Assembly (NCBI RefSeq): GCF_000260115.1
Contig: NZ_JH651379.1
Span: 3,436,240 to 3,500,239, forward strand
DNA from: Galbibacter orientalis DSM 19592
Lineage (GTDB): Bacteria > Bacteroidota > Bacteroidia > Flavobacteriales > Flavobacteriaceae
DNA: 64,000 nucleotides
Direction: 5' to 3'
Shown here: in pieces, positions 1 through 9,457 of the stretch
How positions within the stretch are numbered: the stretch's first letter is position 1
Layout: every line of letters begins with the position of its first letter
The notes under the pieces: model-generated
Database searches by the model: none
Seen by the model: only the letters and a program-made list of their open reading frames with translations
Told to the model about the DNA's origin: nothing
Made by a program: the position numbers and the translations under genes

Positions 1-2
1 TT

Positions 3-659
3 GCTATTGAATCTAGTTGGAAAACGGTTTTACATAATGAGTTTGAGAAGGAGTACTTTAAAGAATTAACTTCTTATGTAAAAGAAGAATATGCTCACCA
101 CACTTGTTTTCCTCCAGAAAATGAAATATTCAATGCTTTTAGTTACTGTCCATTTGATGATGTAAAGGTTGTTATTATTGGTCAAGATCCATATCATGGG
201 GTTGATCAAGCAAATGGCTTGTGCTTTTCTGTTAAGGAGGGGATTAAACATCCACCCTCCCTAGTAAATATTTTTAAAGAACTACAAACCGATGTAGGTA
301 AAGAATACCCAGACAGTGGTAATTTAGAAGCTTGGGCAAAGCAAGGGGTACTTCTTTTAAATGCTACCTTAACTGTTAGAGCCCACGAAGCTGGAAGTCA
401 CCAAAAAAAGGGCTGGGAAACTTTTACAGATGTGGTTATTAAAACTATTTCTGATAAAAAAGAAAACGTTGTTTTTTTACTTTGGGGAGGCTATGCCAAA
501 AGAAAAGTAAAATTAATAGACACCAACAAACATGATATATTAACTTCTGGACACCCATCTCCACTTAGTGCAAATAGAGGATTTTGGTTTGGAAATAATC
601 ATTTTAGTAAGTGTAATGAGATTTTACTAAAAAACAATAAAGAGCCTATACTTTGGTAA
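3..659 (+). CDS. ung: Uracil-DNA glycosylase, 5' end truncated by window edge
   Basis: Open frame from base 3 reads AIESSWKTVLHNEFEKEYF...VVIIGQDPYHGVDQANGLCFSV; GQDPYHG is the family 1 UDG signature and C-terminal SGHPSPLSA matches. The ORF track starts at an internal Met (219). Confidence 0.97.
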   Translation, partial: AIESSWKTVLHNEFEKEYFKELTSYVKEEYAHHTCFPPENEIFNAFSYCPFDDVKVVIIGQDPYHGVDQANGLCFSVKEGIKHPPSLVNIFKELQTDVGKEYPDSGNLEAWAKQGVLLLNATLTVRAHEAGSHQKKGWETFTDVVIKTISDKKENVVFLLWGGYAKRKVKLIDTNKHDILTSGHPSPLSANRGFWFGNNHFSKCNEILLKNNKEPILW

Positions 660-1497
660 CAATTTTAGAATAAGGTAGTGTTTTTTCAATAATTGCCAAT
701 CTTTCTAGTTGCTCTTGAATGTTTTTAACCATAATAGGAGTGATGTTTTCCTGACTCCATCGGGTAATAGAAAGCCACTCTTGGATGTCTTCAACTTTTT
801 GTTCATATCTATTAGCTAACATTCTGTCAATACTTGGAATGTCTTTAAAATCTTCTGTATAAGTATTAATAACTTCAAGAATATGATTTACTAGAGAAGG
901 ACTTTTTTCCAGCAACTTATCTGTAACCGCAATTACAAAGCAAGGCCATGGAGTAGGGCAGTCGTCAACTCTACGGAAAATGCCTTTATCTACCAAAGGT
1001 TTTGTTGTAAAGTGCTCCCACATAAAATAATCGGCAGTACCATTGTTTAAGGCTTCAATAGCGCCATCTACATTGTTTACAACCTCAAATTCTAGATTTT
1101 TATAACTCCAACCATTATTATTGGCATTTACAACAGCCATTAAATGACTTCCGCTTCCGTATCTAGAAATAGCAGCCTTTTTATCTTTTAAATCAGCTAC
1201 TTTTTTATTAGATGAATTAGCGGCAACATGAATTCCCCAATATAAAGGCGATTGTACAAAAACCTGAACTATCTTTGAAGGATTTCCTGCAACAATATCT
1301 TTAACAATTCCTTCAGTAAGAATAATAGCAATATCGGTTTCACCGTCGCGAAGCATAGTACACATTCTTCCAGTACCTTCAGGAACTTCTGTCCACTCTA
1401 AATCGATTCCTCGGTTTTCGAATGCACCGTCTTCTATAGCTAAATGCCAAGGTAAATTGAAATGCTCAGGAACACCAGCAATTTTAATTTTCTTCAT
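646..1497 (-). CDS. ABC-type substrate-binding protein (NMT1/ThiY/SsuA-like)
   Basis: KIKIAGVPEHFNLPWHLAIEDGAFENRGIDLEWTEVPEGTG... resembles the periplasmic binding NMT1/SsuA fold. Confidence 0.75.
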   Translation of the reverse strand: MKKIKIAGVPEHFNLPWHLAIEDGAFENRGIDLEWTEVPEGTGRMCTMLRDGETDIAIILTEGIVKDIVAGNPSKIVQVFVQSPLYWGIHVAANSSNKKVADLKDKKAAISRYGSGSHLMAVVNANNNGWSYKNLEFEVVNNVDGAIEALNNGTADYFMWEHFTTKPLVDKGIFRRVDDCPTPWPCFVIAVTDKLLEKSPSLVNHILEVINTYTEDFKDIPSIDRMLANRYEQKVEDIQEWLSITRWSQENITPIMVKNIQEQLERLAIIEKTLPYSKIVTKV

Positions 1498-1564
1498 CTT
1501 TATACAGCTTTTATGTAGGGGGTTTTTAGCAATTTTATCTTAGGTCAAAGCTAAATAAAAGAGT

Positions 1565-2440
1565 TTAAATGTGCGTAATTTTTTCTAGTGTATATTGAAT
1601 AAGTTTTTCGGTAGCTTTTAGTGGATCTTTAGAAAAATTTTTGTTAGGTCGATTTGCAAGAATACAATTCATAGATACCGCTTTGTGTCCTAGTAATTTT
1701 GCCAAGCCATAAATTCCAGCGGTTTCCATTTCTAAATTAGTAATCTTTAGTCCGTTGTAATCAAAGGATGCTAATTTATCGTTTAATGAGGGATCTTGAA
1801 CTTCTAAACGTAATTTTCTAGATTGCGGACCATAAAATCCAACATTGGTTGCTGTAAATCCTAAATGTACATTTTCAGATAGTAATTTACTTGCTAAACT
1901 TTCATCATAAGAAACAACATAAGGCATTGATTTTTTCTGAAACCAATTGGTATGTTTTACTATTTTTTGCTGAATGTCTGTATATTGAATCTCTTCACTT
2001 TGGTAAAAATGAAGCAAACTATCAAACCCCACCGCATATTCACTCATTAAAAAGTCGTCTACCTTAATTTCTGGCTGAAGAGAGCCTGTTGTTCCAATTC
2101 TAATAATATTAAGAGAGGTGAGTTTCTTTTTTATAGTGCGGGTAGCAAAATCTATATTTACTAAAGCATCGAGTTCATTTAAAACAATATCAATATTATC
2201 CGTTCCAATTCCTGTAGAAATTACAGAAATTCGCTTATTATTTAAGGTTCCGGTATGTGTTACAAACTCTCGTTTTCCTTTTTTCAACTCAATAGTATCA
2301 AAATACTTAGAAACCGTAGCCACTCTGTCTGGATCTCCAACAGTTATTATGGTGTCTGCAATGTCTTCTGGAAGAAGATTTAAATGATAAATACTGCCGT
2401 CGTCATTCAGTATCAATTCAGATTCAGCAATTTTTGCCAT
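1565..2440 (-). CDS. Nucleoside (uridine) phosphorylase
   Basis: TVGDPDRV, RIGTTGSLQPEI and NLEMETAGIYGLAKLLGH are PNP/UDP family motifs. Confidence 0.9.
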   Translation of the reverse strand: MAKIAESELILNDDGSIYHLNLLPEDIADTIITVGDPDRVATVSKYFDTIELKKGKREFVTHTGTLNNKRISVISTGIGTDNIDIVLNELDALVNIDFATRTIKKKLTSLNIIRIGTTGSLQPEIKVDDFLMSEYAVGFDSLLHFYQSEEIQYTDIQQKIVKHTNWFQKKSMPYVVSYDESLASKLLSENVHLGFTATNVGFYGPQSRKLRLEVQDPSLNDKLASFDYNGLKITNLEMETAGIYGLAKLLGHKAVSMNCILANRPNKNFSKDPLKATEKLIQYTLEKITHI

Positions 2441-2441
2441 T

Positions 2442-3374
2442 TTATAGTTTTAGGAGTTGTTCACTATCTTCCATAAATAAAAAAGAATATTTTGGAGTCC
2501 CTCCTAAATATTCCTTGTCGCTACGTATGTTTGGATAGTAATTTTCTAATTTCTCGGCTACTTTAGCACCTGTTTTGGTAAGTTTTACAGGATTAAAAGA
2601 TTTAAATAAAGGTCTTAAATTATTCGCCATTTTTACAAATTGAATGTCTCCAAAACCATAGATTCCTTGATCTAGAAGCATTTCTTGTATAATGTCGTCT
2701 TTTGACTTTAGTTGTTTATTAAGACTTTTTTCCAACATTTTATTTTCCAACTCATTCAATCCATTTTTTAAGCTCGGAAACCTATGAATATGAGATTCCA
2801 TAGCTTTAGATAAATAGGTAAGTTCACTCGTGTTTTGTTTGATTGCATTTTGAAGTCTTATAGGATTGTTCTCACAATACAATTGCCAGATATAATCTCC
2901 ATATTCAATATCATCTTTAGTTAGTAAAACTCTATTTTCGTAAAGTTTTTCTAATTTCTCTTTGCTGAGTTCTGTAAGTGCATATAGTTTATCTGTAGCA
3001 TCTTCTTTTCCAGAACAAGCTAAAAATATATCTGCATCACTACGGTTTTTCTTTAACCAACTCAATACAGCAATCATATTAACTTGACAAAAAAGATCGT
3101 ATTCAAACCAAAGAACAATTTCCTCTTGACTCTTTTGATTACATAAGTTCCTATATTCTTTTAAAGTCCTATTTATAAAGGTGTCTTTTGTAATTTTATA
3201 GGCTCTGTTGAGGAATTCGTAGCGTTGACGCCAAAAGGATTCACTACCAACTTCATTAATAGTTTTTCCTTCACATAGCATTTCTCGCCACGTAATTATA
3301 TCACCAGAAATATTGAGCTCGTTTAAGACAGTAGTAAAGCTGTCTCCGTTTGTAATATGAAGTGTCTTAGCCAT
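2442..3374 (-). CDS. DUF1835 domain-containing protein
   Basis: N-terminus LHITNGDSFTTVLNELNISGDIITWREMLCEGKT is typical of DUF1835; overlaps start with the phosphorylase gene. Confidence 0.75.
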   Translation of the reverse strand: MAKTLHITNGDSFTTVLNELNISGDIITWREMLCEGKTINEVGSESFWRQRYEFLNRAYKITKDTFINRTLKEYRNLCNQKSQEEIVLWFEYDLFCQVNMIAVLSWLKKNRSDADIFLACSGKEDATDKLYALTELSKEKLEKLYENRVLLTKDDIEYGDYIWQLYCENNPIRLQNAIKQNTSELTYLSKAMESHIHRFPSLKNGLNELENKMLEKSLNKQLKSKDDIIQEMLLDQGIYGFGDIQFVKMANNLRPLFKSFNPVKLTKTGAKVAEKLENYYPNIRSDKEYLGGTPKYSFLFMEDSEQLLKL

Positions 3375-3527
3375 TTAATATAGGGTTGAGGACTGTAAAT
3401 GTATTAAATACGATTTAATAAACAAGAAAAAGTACGTTAATTCTATAACGATTATAATTAATATTTATTGAATAAAAACTAGAATAATCCGAGAGTGCCC
3501 GCTATGGTTTATCTTTCAACTAATTCG

Positions 3528-3857
3528 TTAACCTCCAACACGTTTCACTTTAAAACCTTTTTCTTTTAATAGCTCCATTATAGTATCCCTAAAATCTCCT
3601 TGAAGGATTATTTTGTCATCTTTAAAAGAACCTCCAACACTAAGTTTTGTTTTTAATTCTTTGGCTAATTTTTTAAAATCTTCTGTAGCGCCAGTATATC
3701 CGTCAATTATAGTAATAGGTTTGCCTTTGCGCTTTTCATATTTACATAAAAGCGGGTCTTCTTGCATCCAGATGGCGTTTGGATCTGCTTTTTGCGTTGG
3801 TTCTTCTTTAAATTCGTGTTCCGGAAATAAATTTTTTAATTGGTCTTGTAAGTCCAT
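3528..3857 (-). CDS. SUI1/eIF1-like translation initiation factor (YciH family)
   Basis: KRKGKPITIIDGYTGATEDFKKLAKELKTKLSVGGSFKDDKIILQGDFRDTIMELLKEKGFKVKRVGG is a SUI1 domain. Confidence 0.92.
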   Translation of the reverse strand: MDLQDQLKNLFPEHEFKEEPTQKADPNAIWMQEDPLLCKYEKRKGKPITIIDGYTGATEDFKKLAKELKTKLSVGGSFKDDKIILQGDFRDTIMELLKEKGFKVKRVGG

Positions 3858-3886
3858 TTTTACGATTCGTAATTTTTAGAAAGAAA

Positions 3887-4837
3887 TTATACTTTAATTA
3901 ATCCAAGTTCAATTAAACGCTCATAAAGAAACTCTCCAGAGGTAATATCATCATAAAGTTTAGGATGCTCATCATCAATACAATTTTCTAGTACATCTAA
4001 TGGCATGTCGCTTACAGGATGCATAAAAAACGGTACCGAATAGCGAGAAGTTCCCCAAAGTTCTTTTGGCGGATTAATAACTTGATGGATAGTAGATTTT
4101 AGTCTGTTATTAGTATGTCTAGAAAGCATATCTCCAACATTAATCATTAATTCGTCGGGTTCTGCAATAGCATCAATCCATTCTCCCTCATGATTTTGTA
4201 CTTGAAGTCCTCTTCCTTGAGCTCCCATTAATAAGGTTATCAAGTTAATATCTCCATGTGCGGCAGCTCTTACAGCATTTTTTGGCTCTTCTTTAATTGG
4301 AGGGTAGTGAATAGGGCGTAAAATAGAATTCCCATTTTTAATGTACTTATCAAAATAGGTTTCTTCTAAATCTAAATGTAAAGCTAAAGCTCTTAAAACA
4401 TATTTGGCAGTTTTTTCAAGCTGTTTATAGGTTTCTTTTCCTACTTCATTAAAATTTGGAAGCTCTGCTACTTGTACATTTTCTGGATATTCTTTTTCTA
4501 ATTTAGGATTGTCTTCCACATATTGTCCGAAATGCCAAAACTCTTTTAAATCGCCTTCTTTGCGACCTTTAGCATGTTCTTTTCCGAAGGAAGTATACCC
4601 TCGTTGGCCTCCAATTCCTTCAATTTCATATTTGTCTTTTACCTCCTGCGGAAGGTCAAAAAACTTCTTAATTTCACTATATAAACCTTCTATTAATTGA
4701 TCTGATAAAAAATGACCTTTTAAAGCTACAAAACCAATATCTTCATACGCTTTACCAATTTCATTAATAAATTTCTGCTTTCGAGCAGGGTCTTCAGAAA
4801 GAAAATCACTTAAATCAACGCTGGGTACTTTATTCAT
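3887..4837 (-). CDS. Isopenicillin N synthase-like 2OG-Fe(II) oxygenase
   Basis: AAAHGDINLITLLMG...GDMLSRHTNNRLKSTIHQVINP...SRYSVPFFMHP; HxD...H with RxS motif. Confidence 0.9.
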   Translation of the reverse strand: MNKVPSVDLSDFLSEDPARKQKFINEIGKAYEDIGFVALKGHFLSDQLIEGLYSEIKKFFDLPQEVKDKYEIEGIGGQRGYTSFGKEHAKGRKEGDLKEFWHFGQYVEDNPKLEKEYPENVQVAELPNFNEVGKETYKQLEKTAKYVLRALALHLDLEETYFDKYIKNGNSILRPIHYPPIKEEPKNAVRAAAHGDINLITLLMGAQGRGLQVQNHEGEWIDAIAEPDELMINVGDMLSRHTNNRLKSTIHQVINPPKELWGTSRYSVPFFMHPVSDMPLDVLENCIDDEHPKLYDDITSGEFLYERLIELGLIKV

Positions 4838-4990
4838 TTTTATAACATTTTTAGAAGCCTAAGCCTCATATATATAACAAATGTAGCGATTTATTATGCG
4901 ATTCTATAATTTCAAAAAGAACATTTTTCAACACATAAAAACTACTTATATGATACTATTTTTTTCTAAATTTGATTTAAAGCTCTAGTT

Positions 4991-6994
4991 ATGAATCATA
5001 CTACTACGCCTTATTCTTTTGAATTTGATAATCGATTTGTTAGCAATCCTATACTTTTAGAATTGTTTCGAAACATGTTGAAATCTAGAATGATAGAAGA
5101 AAAAATGCTAATCCTATTGCGTCAAGGAAAGATTTCAAAATGGTTTAGTGGAATAGGGCAAGAGGCTATTTCTGTAGGCGTTACAATGGCGCTTCAACCG
5201 GATGAATATATTTTACCGATGCATCGTAACTTAGGGGTTTTTACTACAAGAAAAATTCCCTTAAACCGACTTTTCTCACAATGGCAAGGGAAAGCTAGTG
5301 GTTTTACCAAGGGAAGAGATCGGAGTTTTCATTTTGGAACACAAGAATATAAAATTGTAGGAATGATTTCTCATTTGGGACCTCAATTGGGGGTAGCAGA
5401 TGGGATTGCATTGGCACATAAACTTAGAAAGGAGGCAAAGGTAACTGCTGTATTTACAGGAGAAGGAGGAACTAGCGAAGGAGATTTTCATGAAGCTCTT
5501 AATATTGCTTCGGTGTGGGATTTGCCTGTACTTTTTTGTGTTGAAAATAATGGTTATGGACTTTCAACCCCTATAAATGAACAGTTTAATTGCAAAAATA
5601 TTGCAGATAAAGGGATTGGTTACGGTATGGAAGCTCATATTATTGAAGGGAATAATGTTTTAGAAGTGTATACCAAAGTAAATGAGATTGCTAAAAGTGT
5701 AAGAGAAAACCCGAGACCTGTTTTATTGGAGTTTAAAACCTTTAGAATGCGCGGCCATGAAGAGGCTAGTGGCACTAAATATGTTCCAGATGAATTGCTT
5801 AATGAATGGGCTACTAAAGATCCAATTAGTAACTATAGTAAGTTTTTAAATGATGAAGGAATTCTTACTAAGGATATAGAAACGTATTATAAAGATAGTA
5901 TTCAAGCAGAAATTGATGAGAATTTACAAATTTCTTATGCTGAAAATTCTATTGTTTCTGATGAAACTAATGAATTAAATGATGTTTATTATAATACTGT
6001 TAATAAGTTATTTAAGAATTCGGAATCAAAAAATAACATTCGGTATATTGATGCTGTTTCTGAAGGTTTAAAACAAAGCTTAGAAAAGCATGATAATCTT
6101 ATTGTTATGGGGCAAGACATAGCAGAATATGGAGGTGTTTTTAAAATAACAGAAGGCTTTGTTGAGCAATTTGGAAAAGATAGAATTAGAAATACGCCCA
6201 TTTGTGAATCTGGAATTGTAGCTACAGCAATGGGACTTTCTATAAATAAAATGAAGGCTGTGGTAGAAATGCAATTTTCAGATTTTGTTTCTAGCGGTTT
6301 TAATCCAATTGTAAATTATTTAGCAAAATCGTATTATAGATGGGAGCAAAATGCCGATGTTGTTATTAGGTTGCCTTGCGGGGGTGGAGTAGGCGCAGGC
6401 CCTTTTCATTCACAAACTAATGAGGCTTGGTTTACAAAAGTGCCTGGGTTAAAAGTAGTGTACCCTGCATTTCCACAAGATGCAAAAGGATTACTTATTG
6501 CAGCTATTAACGACCCTAATCCTGTTATGTTTTTTGAACATAAAGCTTTGTACAGAAATGTCTATCAAGATGTGTCAGATAATTACTTCGATATAGAATT
6601 AGGAATAGCCTCTGTTATAAAAGAAGGAAAAGACGTTAGTATTATTACCTACGGTATGGGGGTGCATTGGGCATTAGAAGTATTAGAAGCACATAAAGAT
6701 ATTTCTGTAGAGCTAATAGATTTGAGGACACTTTCTCCGTTAGATACGAAAATGATTTATTCTTCAGTAAAGAAAACAGGAAAAGCCCTTATTTTACAGG
6801 AAGACACTCTTTTTGGAGGTATTTCAAGTGATATTTCAGCCTTAATTATGGAGAATTGTTTTGAGTATTTAGATGCTCCTGTTAAGCGTGTAGCTAGTTT
6901 AGAAACCCCAATTCCATTTGCTAAAAATCTTGAAAACCAGTTTTTAGCCAAGTCTAGATTGGAAAAAGAATTGTTGAATTTACTCTCATATTAG
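4991..6994 (+). CDS. 2-oxoacid (branched-chain/2-oxoisovalerate-type) dehydrogenase E1, fused alpha and beta subunits
   Basis: TPP-binding E1 alpha region (GEGGTSEGDFHEALNIASVWDLPVLFCVENNGYGLSTP) followed in the same ORF by E1 beta (MGQDIAEYGGVFKITEGF, PICESGIVATAMG). Confidence 0.93.
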   Translation: MNHTTTPYSFEFDNRFVSNPILLELFRNMLKSRMIEEKMLILLRQGKISKWFSGIGQEAISVGVTMALQPDEYILPMHRNLGVFTTRKIPLNRLFSQWQGKASGFTKGRDRSFHFGTQEYKIVGMISHLGPQLGVADGIALAHKLRKEAKVTAVFTGEGGTSEGDFHEALNIASVWDLPVLFCVENNGYGLSTPINEQFNCKNIADKGIGYGMEAHIIEGNNVLEVYTKVNEIAKSVRENPRPVLLEFKTFRMRGHEEASGTKYVPDELLNEWATKDPISNYSKFLNDEGILTKDIETYYKDSIQAEIDENLQISYAENSIVSDETNELNDVYYNTVNKLFKNSESKNNIRYIDAVSEGLKQSLEKHDNLIVMGQDIAEYGGVFKITEGFVEQFGKDRIRNTPICESGIVATAMGLSINKMKAVVEMQFSDFVSSGFNPIVNYLAKSYYRWEQNADVVIRLPCGGGVGAGPFHSQTNEAWFTKVPGLKVVYPAFPQDAKGLLIAAINDPNPVMFFEHKALYRNVYQDVSDNYFDIELGIASVIKEGKDVSIITYGMGVHWALEVLEAHKDISVELIDLRTLSPLDTKMIYSSVKKTGKALILQEDTLFGGISSDISALIMENCFEYLDAPVKRVASLETPIPFAKNLENQFLAKSRLEKELLNLLSY

Positions 6995-7104
6995 CATTTT
7001 TACGGAATTAAATAAATGTTAATTTAACAAGCAAATACTTATTTTAAGGCGGATTTTTATTATCTTAGATGTTACATCAACAATAATTATTAAACTAAAC
7101 AATC

Positions 7105-7602
7105 ATGAAAAATAAGGCGTATATTCTTATACTTATGGTGTCTTTGGTATTAACTTCCTGCGGACTTAGCAAGGAAAATAAAGACAACCGAAAAACCTTA
7201 GATGGAACTTGGAAACTCACAAATATTGATTATCAAAATAACGAAGGTTATTTTAAGTCAATTTTATTTAATGACGTTTCTGCAAAGTGCTTTAGAGGTA
7301 GCGAATGGTTTTTCCGCTCAAACAACAGTACAGGGTATTACAACATTTTAGATGGGGGAGAGTGTTCTCCAGGACAACGTAATATCCGTTGGTCTATTCA
7401 AGACGATGCAAATGGTACTCCAAACCGTTTTCAATTTAAATTTATAGACGAAAAGAAAAATGATATTAGTGGAGGATATGGGTACGTATTCCAAATCAAT
7501 TCTTTATCTCCACAACAAATGGTAATTTCTGCGGATGCTAGCGTAGGCGCAGAAACTGTAACTGTAGTGTATCAGTTTACCAAAATTGCATCACTTAGAT
7601 AA
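7105..7602 (+). CDS. Lipocalin-like lipoprotein
   Basis: Lipobox LTSCGLS; LDGTWKLTNIDYQ lipocalin-like start. Confidence 0.7.
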   Translation: MKNKAYILILMVSLVLTSCGLSKENKDNRKTLDGTWKLTNIDYQNNEGYFKSILFNDVSAKCFRGSEWFFRSNNSTGYYNILDGGECSPGQRNIRWSIQDDANGTPNRFQFKFIDEKKNDISGGYGYVFQINSLSPQQMVISADASVGAETVTVVYQFTKIASLR

Positions 7603-7648
7603 AAATAAAACCCATAAATTGGGGATTAAATAAAAATAACTATACAAC

Positions 7649-8335
7649 ATGAAAAAAATAATTTTAAAAAGCGGTATTGTATTAACTTCAGTGTTAATGC
7701 TTATAAGCTGTGAAGCTATTAAAAACTCTAATAACACACAGCGTGGAACAGCTATTGGAGCTGGTTCTGGAGCGGCTATTGGTGGAATTATAGGAAATAA
7801 TGTAGGAGACGGAAATAATTCTGTTTTAGGAGCTATTATTGGTGCAGCCGTTGGTGGTGCCGTTGGTAATAGAATTGGTAATAAAATGGATAGAAATGCA
7901 GAGGCTATTGAAGAGGCAATTCCTGGTGCAGAAGTTACTAGAATTGGAGAAGGTATTAATGTTACTTTTGATGAAAATAGTGGTGTTAAATTTGCATTGA
8001 ATTCTGCTGATATATCTCCTGAAGGTCAGGAAACGCTTAGAAAAATGGCCGAAGTTTTTGTAGAGTATGACGATACAAATATTTTAATTGAAGGACATAC
8101 AGATAGTTCTGGAGCAGATTCATATAATATGTCGCTTTCAGAAAAAAGAGCTAAGTCGGTTAGAGATTTTTTATCTGCTAATGGAGTAGCTTCTTCTAGA
8201 ATGACTACAAAATGGTATGGTGAAACACAGCCTAAATTTGATAATAATACTGAGGATGGACGTGTTAAAAATAGACGTGTAGAGCTTGGTATCGTTGCAA
8301 GTCAAGAAATGATTCAAGAGGCTAAATCTGAGTAA
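7649..8335 (+). CDS. OmpA-family lipoprotein with glycine-zipper region
   Basis: Lipobox LISCEA; AIGAGSGAAIGGIIGNNVGDG glycine zipper; OmpA domain IEGHTDSSGADSYNMSLSEKRAKSVRDFL...GRVKNRRVEL. Confidence 0.93.
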   Translation: MKKIILKSGIVLTSVLMLISCEAIKNSNNTQRGTAIGAGSGAAIGGIIGNNVGDGNNSVLGAIIGAAVGGAVGNRIGNKMDRNAEAIEEAIPGAEVTRIGEGINVTFDENSGVKFALNSADISPEGQETLRKMAEVFVEYDDTNILIEGHTDSSGADSYNMSLSEKRAKSVRDFLSANGVASSRMTTKWYGETQPKFDNNTEDGRVKNRRVELGIVASQEMIQEAKSE

Positions 8336-8354
8336 TTTCAGAAACCAATAAATT

Positions 8355-8386
8355 AAAGTCCGATTTTAAGTAATCGGACTTTTTTG
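8355..8386 (+). terminator. Rho-independent terminator after OmpA lipoprotein
   Basis: AAGTCCGATT-TTAAGT-AATCGGACTT followed by TTTTTG. Confidence 0.8.
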
Positions 8387-8414
8387 TTTTAAACCTATTT
8401 TAAAAGTAAATATT

Positions 8415-9278
8415 ATGAAAATTAATAACATTAAATTTTTATTGCTAATAGGAGTGATATCCTTTTCCATAAGTTGTAAAAGTGATAAAAAAAACAAAGA
8501 GGAAGTAATTAAGGAACCTGAAGTAGAAACCCCTCATGGCGGTCCTGAAATGACCATGATTAAAGGGGAAGAAATAAGCTATAAAACAGATTCCACAACC
8601 ATGAAAGGTTATATAGCATACAATCCCGAACTAAAAGAAAAAAGACCTGGGATATTGGTTGTTCACGAATGGTGGGGACATAATGAATATAGCAGACAAC
8701 GAGCAGACATGCTTGCAGAATTAGGCTATGTGGCTTTGGCTGTAGATATGTATGGAGATGGAAAACAAGCAAAGCATCCTAATGATGCTGGAAAATTCTC
8801 TGGGATGGTTATGAAAAATATTGAGGTAGCTAAAGCTAGATTTGATGCAGCTCTTAAAGCATTAAAAAGTAACCCACATGTAGATGCTAATGAGATTGCA
8901 GCTATAGGCTATTGCTTTGGAGGAAGTGTTGTTCTAACAATGGCAAATATGGGAGAAGACTTGGATGCAGTTGCAGCTTTTCATAGTGGAGTACAGCTTC
9001 CTGTAATGCCTACAGATGCTATAAAAGCTAAAATTTTAGTGTGTAATGGAACTGCAGATCCATTTGTTTCTGAAGAATCTATTGTTAATTATACAAAAGC
9101 AATGGATAGCGTAAATGCAAATTATGAGTACATAGCTTATGAAGATGCTGTGCATGCATATACCAGTAAAGATGCAGATTCTTTAGGTAAGAAATTTGAT
9201 TTGCCATTAGCATATAATAAAGAAGCGGATGAAAAATCATGGGAGGAGCTTAAAAAGCTATTAGATGAAGTTTTCTAA
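8415..9278 (+). CDS. Dienelactone hydrolase family lipoprotein
   Basis: PGILVVHEWWGHNEYSRQRADMLAELGYVALAVDMYGDGK, GYCFGG nucleophile; lipobox ISCKS. Confidence 0.92.
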   Translation: MKINNIKFLLLIGVISFSISCKSDKKNKEEVIKEPEVETPHGGPEMTMIKGEEISYKTDSTTMKGYIAYNPELKEKRPGILVVHEWWGHNEYSRQRADMLAELGYVALAVDMYGDGKQAKHPNDAGKFSGMVMKNIEVAKARFDAALKALKSNPHVDANEIAAIGYCFGGSVVLTMANMGEDLDAVAAFHSGVQLPVMPTDAIKAKILVCNGTADPFVSEESIVNYTKAMDSVNANYEYIAYEDAVHAYTSKDADSLGKKFDLPLAYNKEADEKSWEELKKLLDEVF

Positions 9279-9301
9279 AATAGAATACTTCCTTACTATT
9301 T

Positions 9302-9330
9302 AAATCCAAGTGAAAGCTTGGATTTTTTTA
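9302..9330 (+). terminator. Rho-independent terminator
   Basis: AAATCCAAG-TGAAAG-CTTGGATTTTTTTA stem-loop and T-tract. Confidence 0.8.
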
Positions 9331-9457
9331 TTCCTACAAATAAGGTATTGTTAAACAATCCTTAAACCTCCGTTAAAGTGCATTAAAACACATGGTTAGC
9401 TGTTAAAACTATTGTATCTTAAAGGGAATAATTAATTATCAACTCAAAAAATTAATA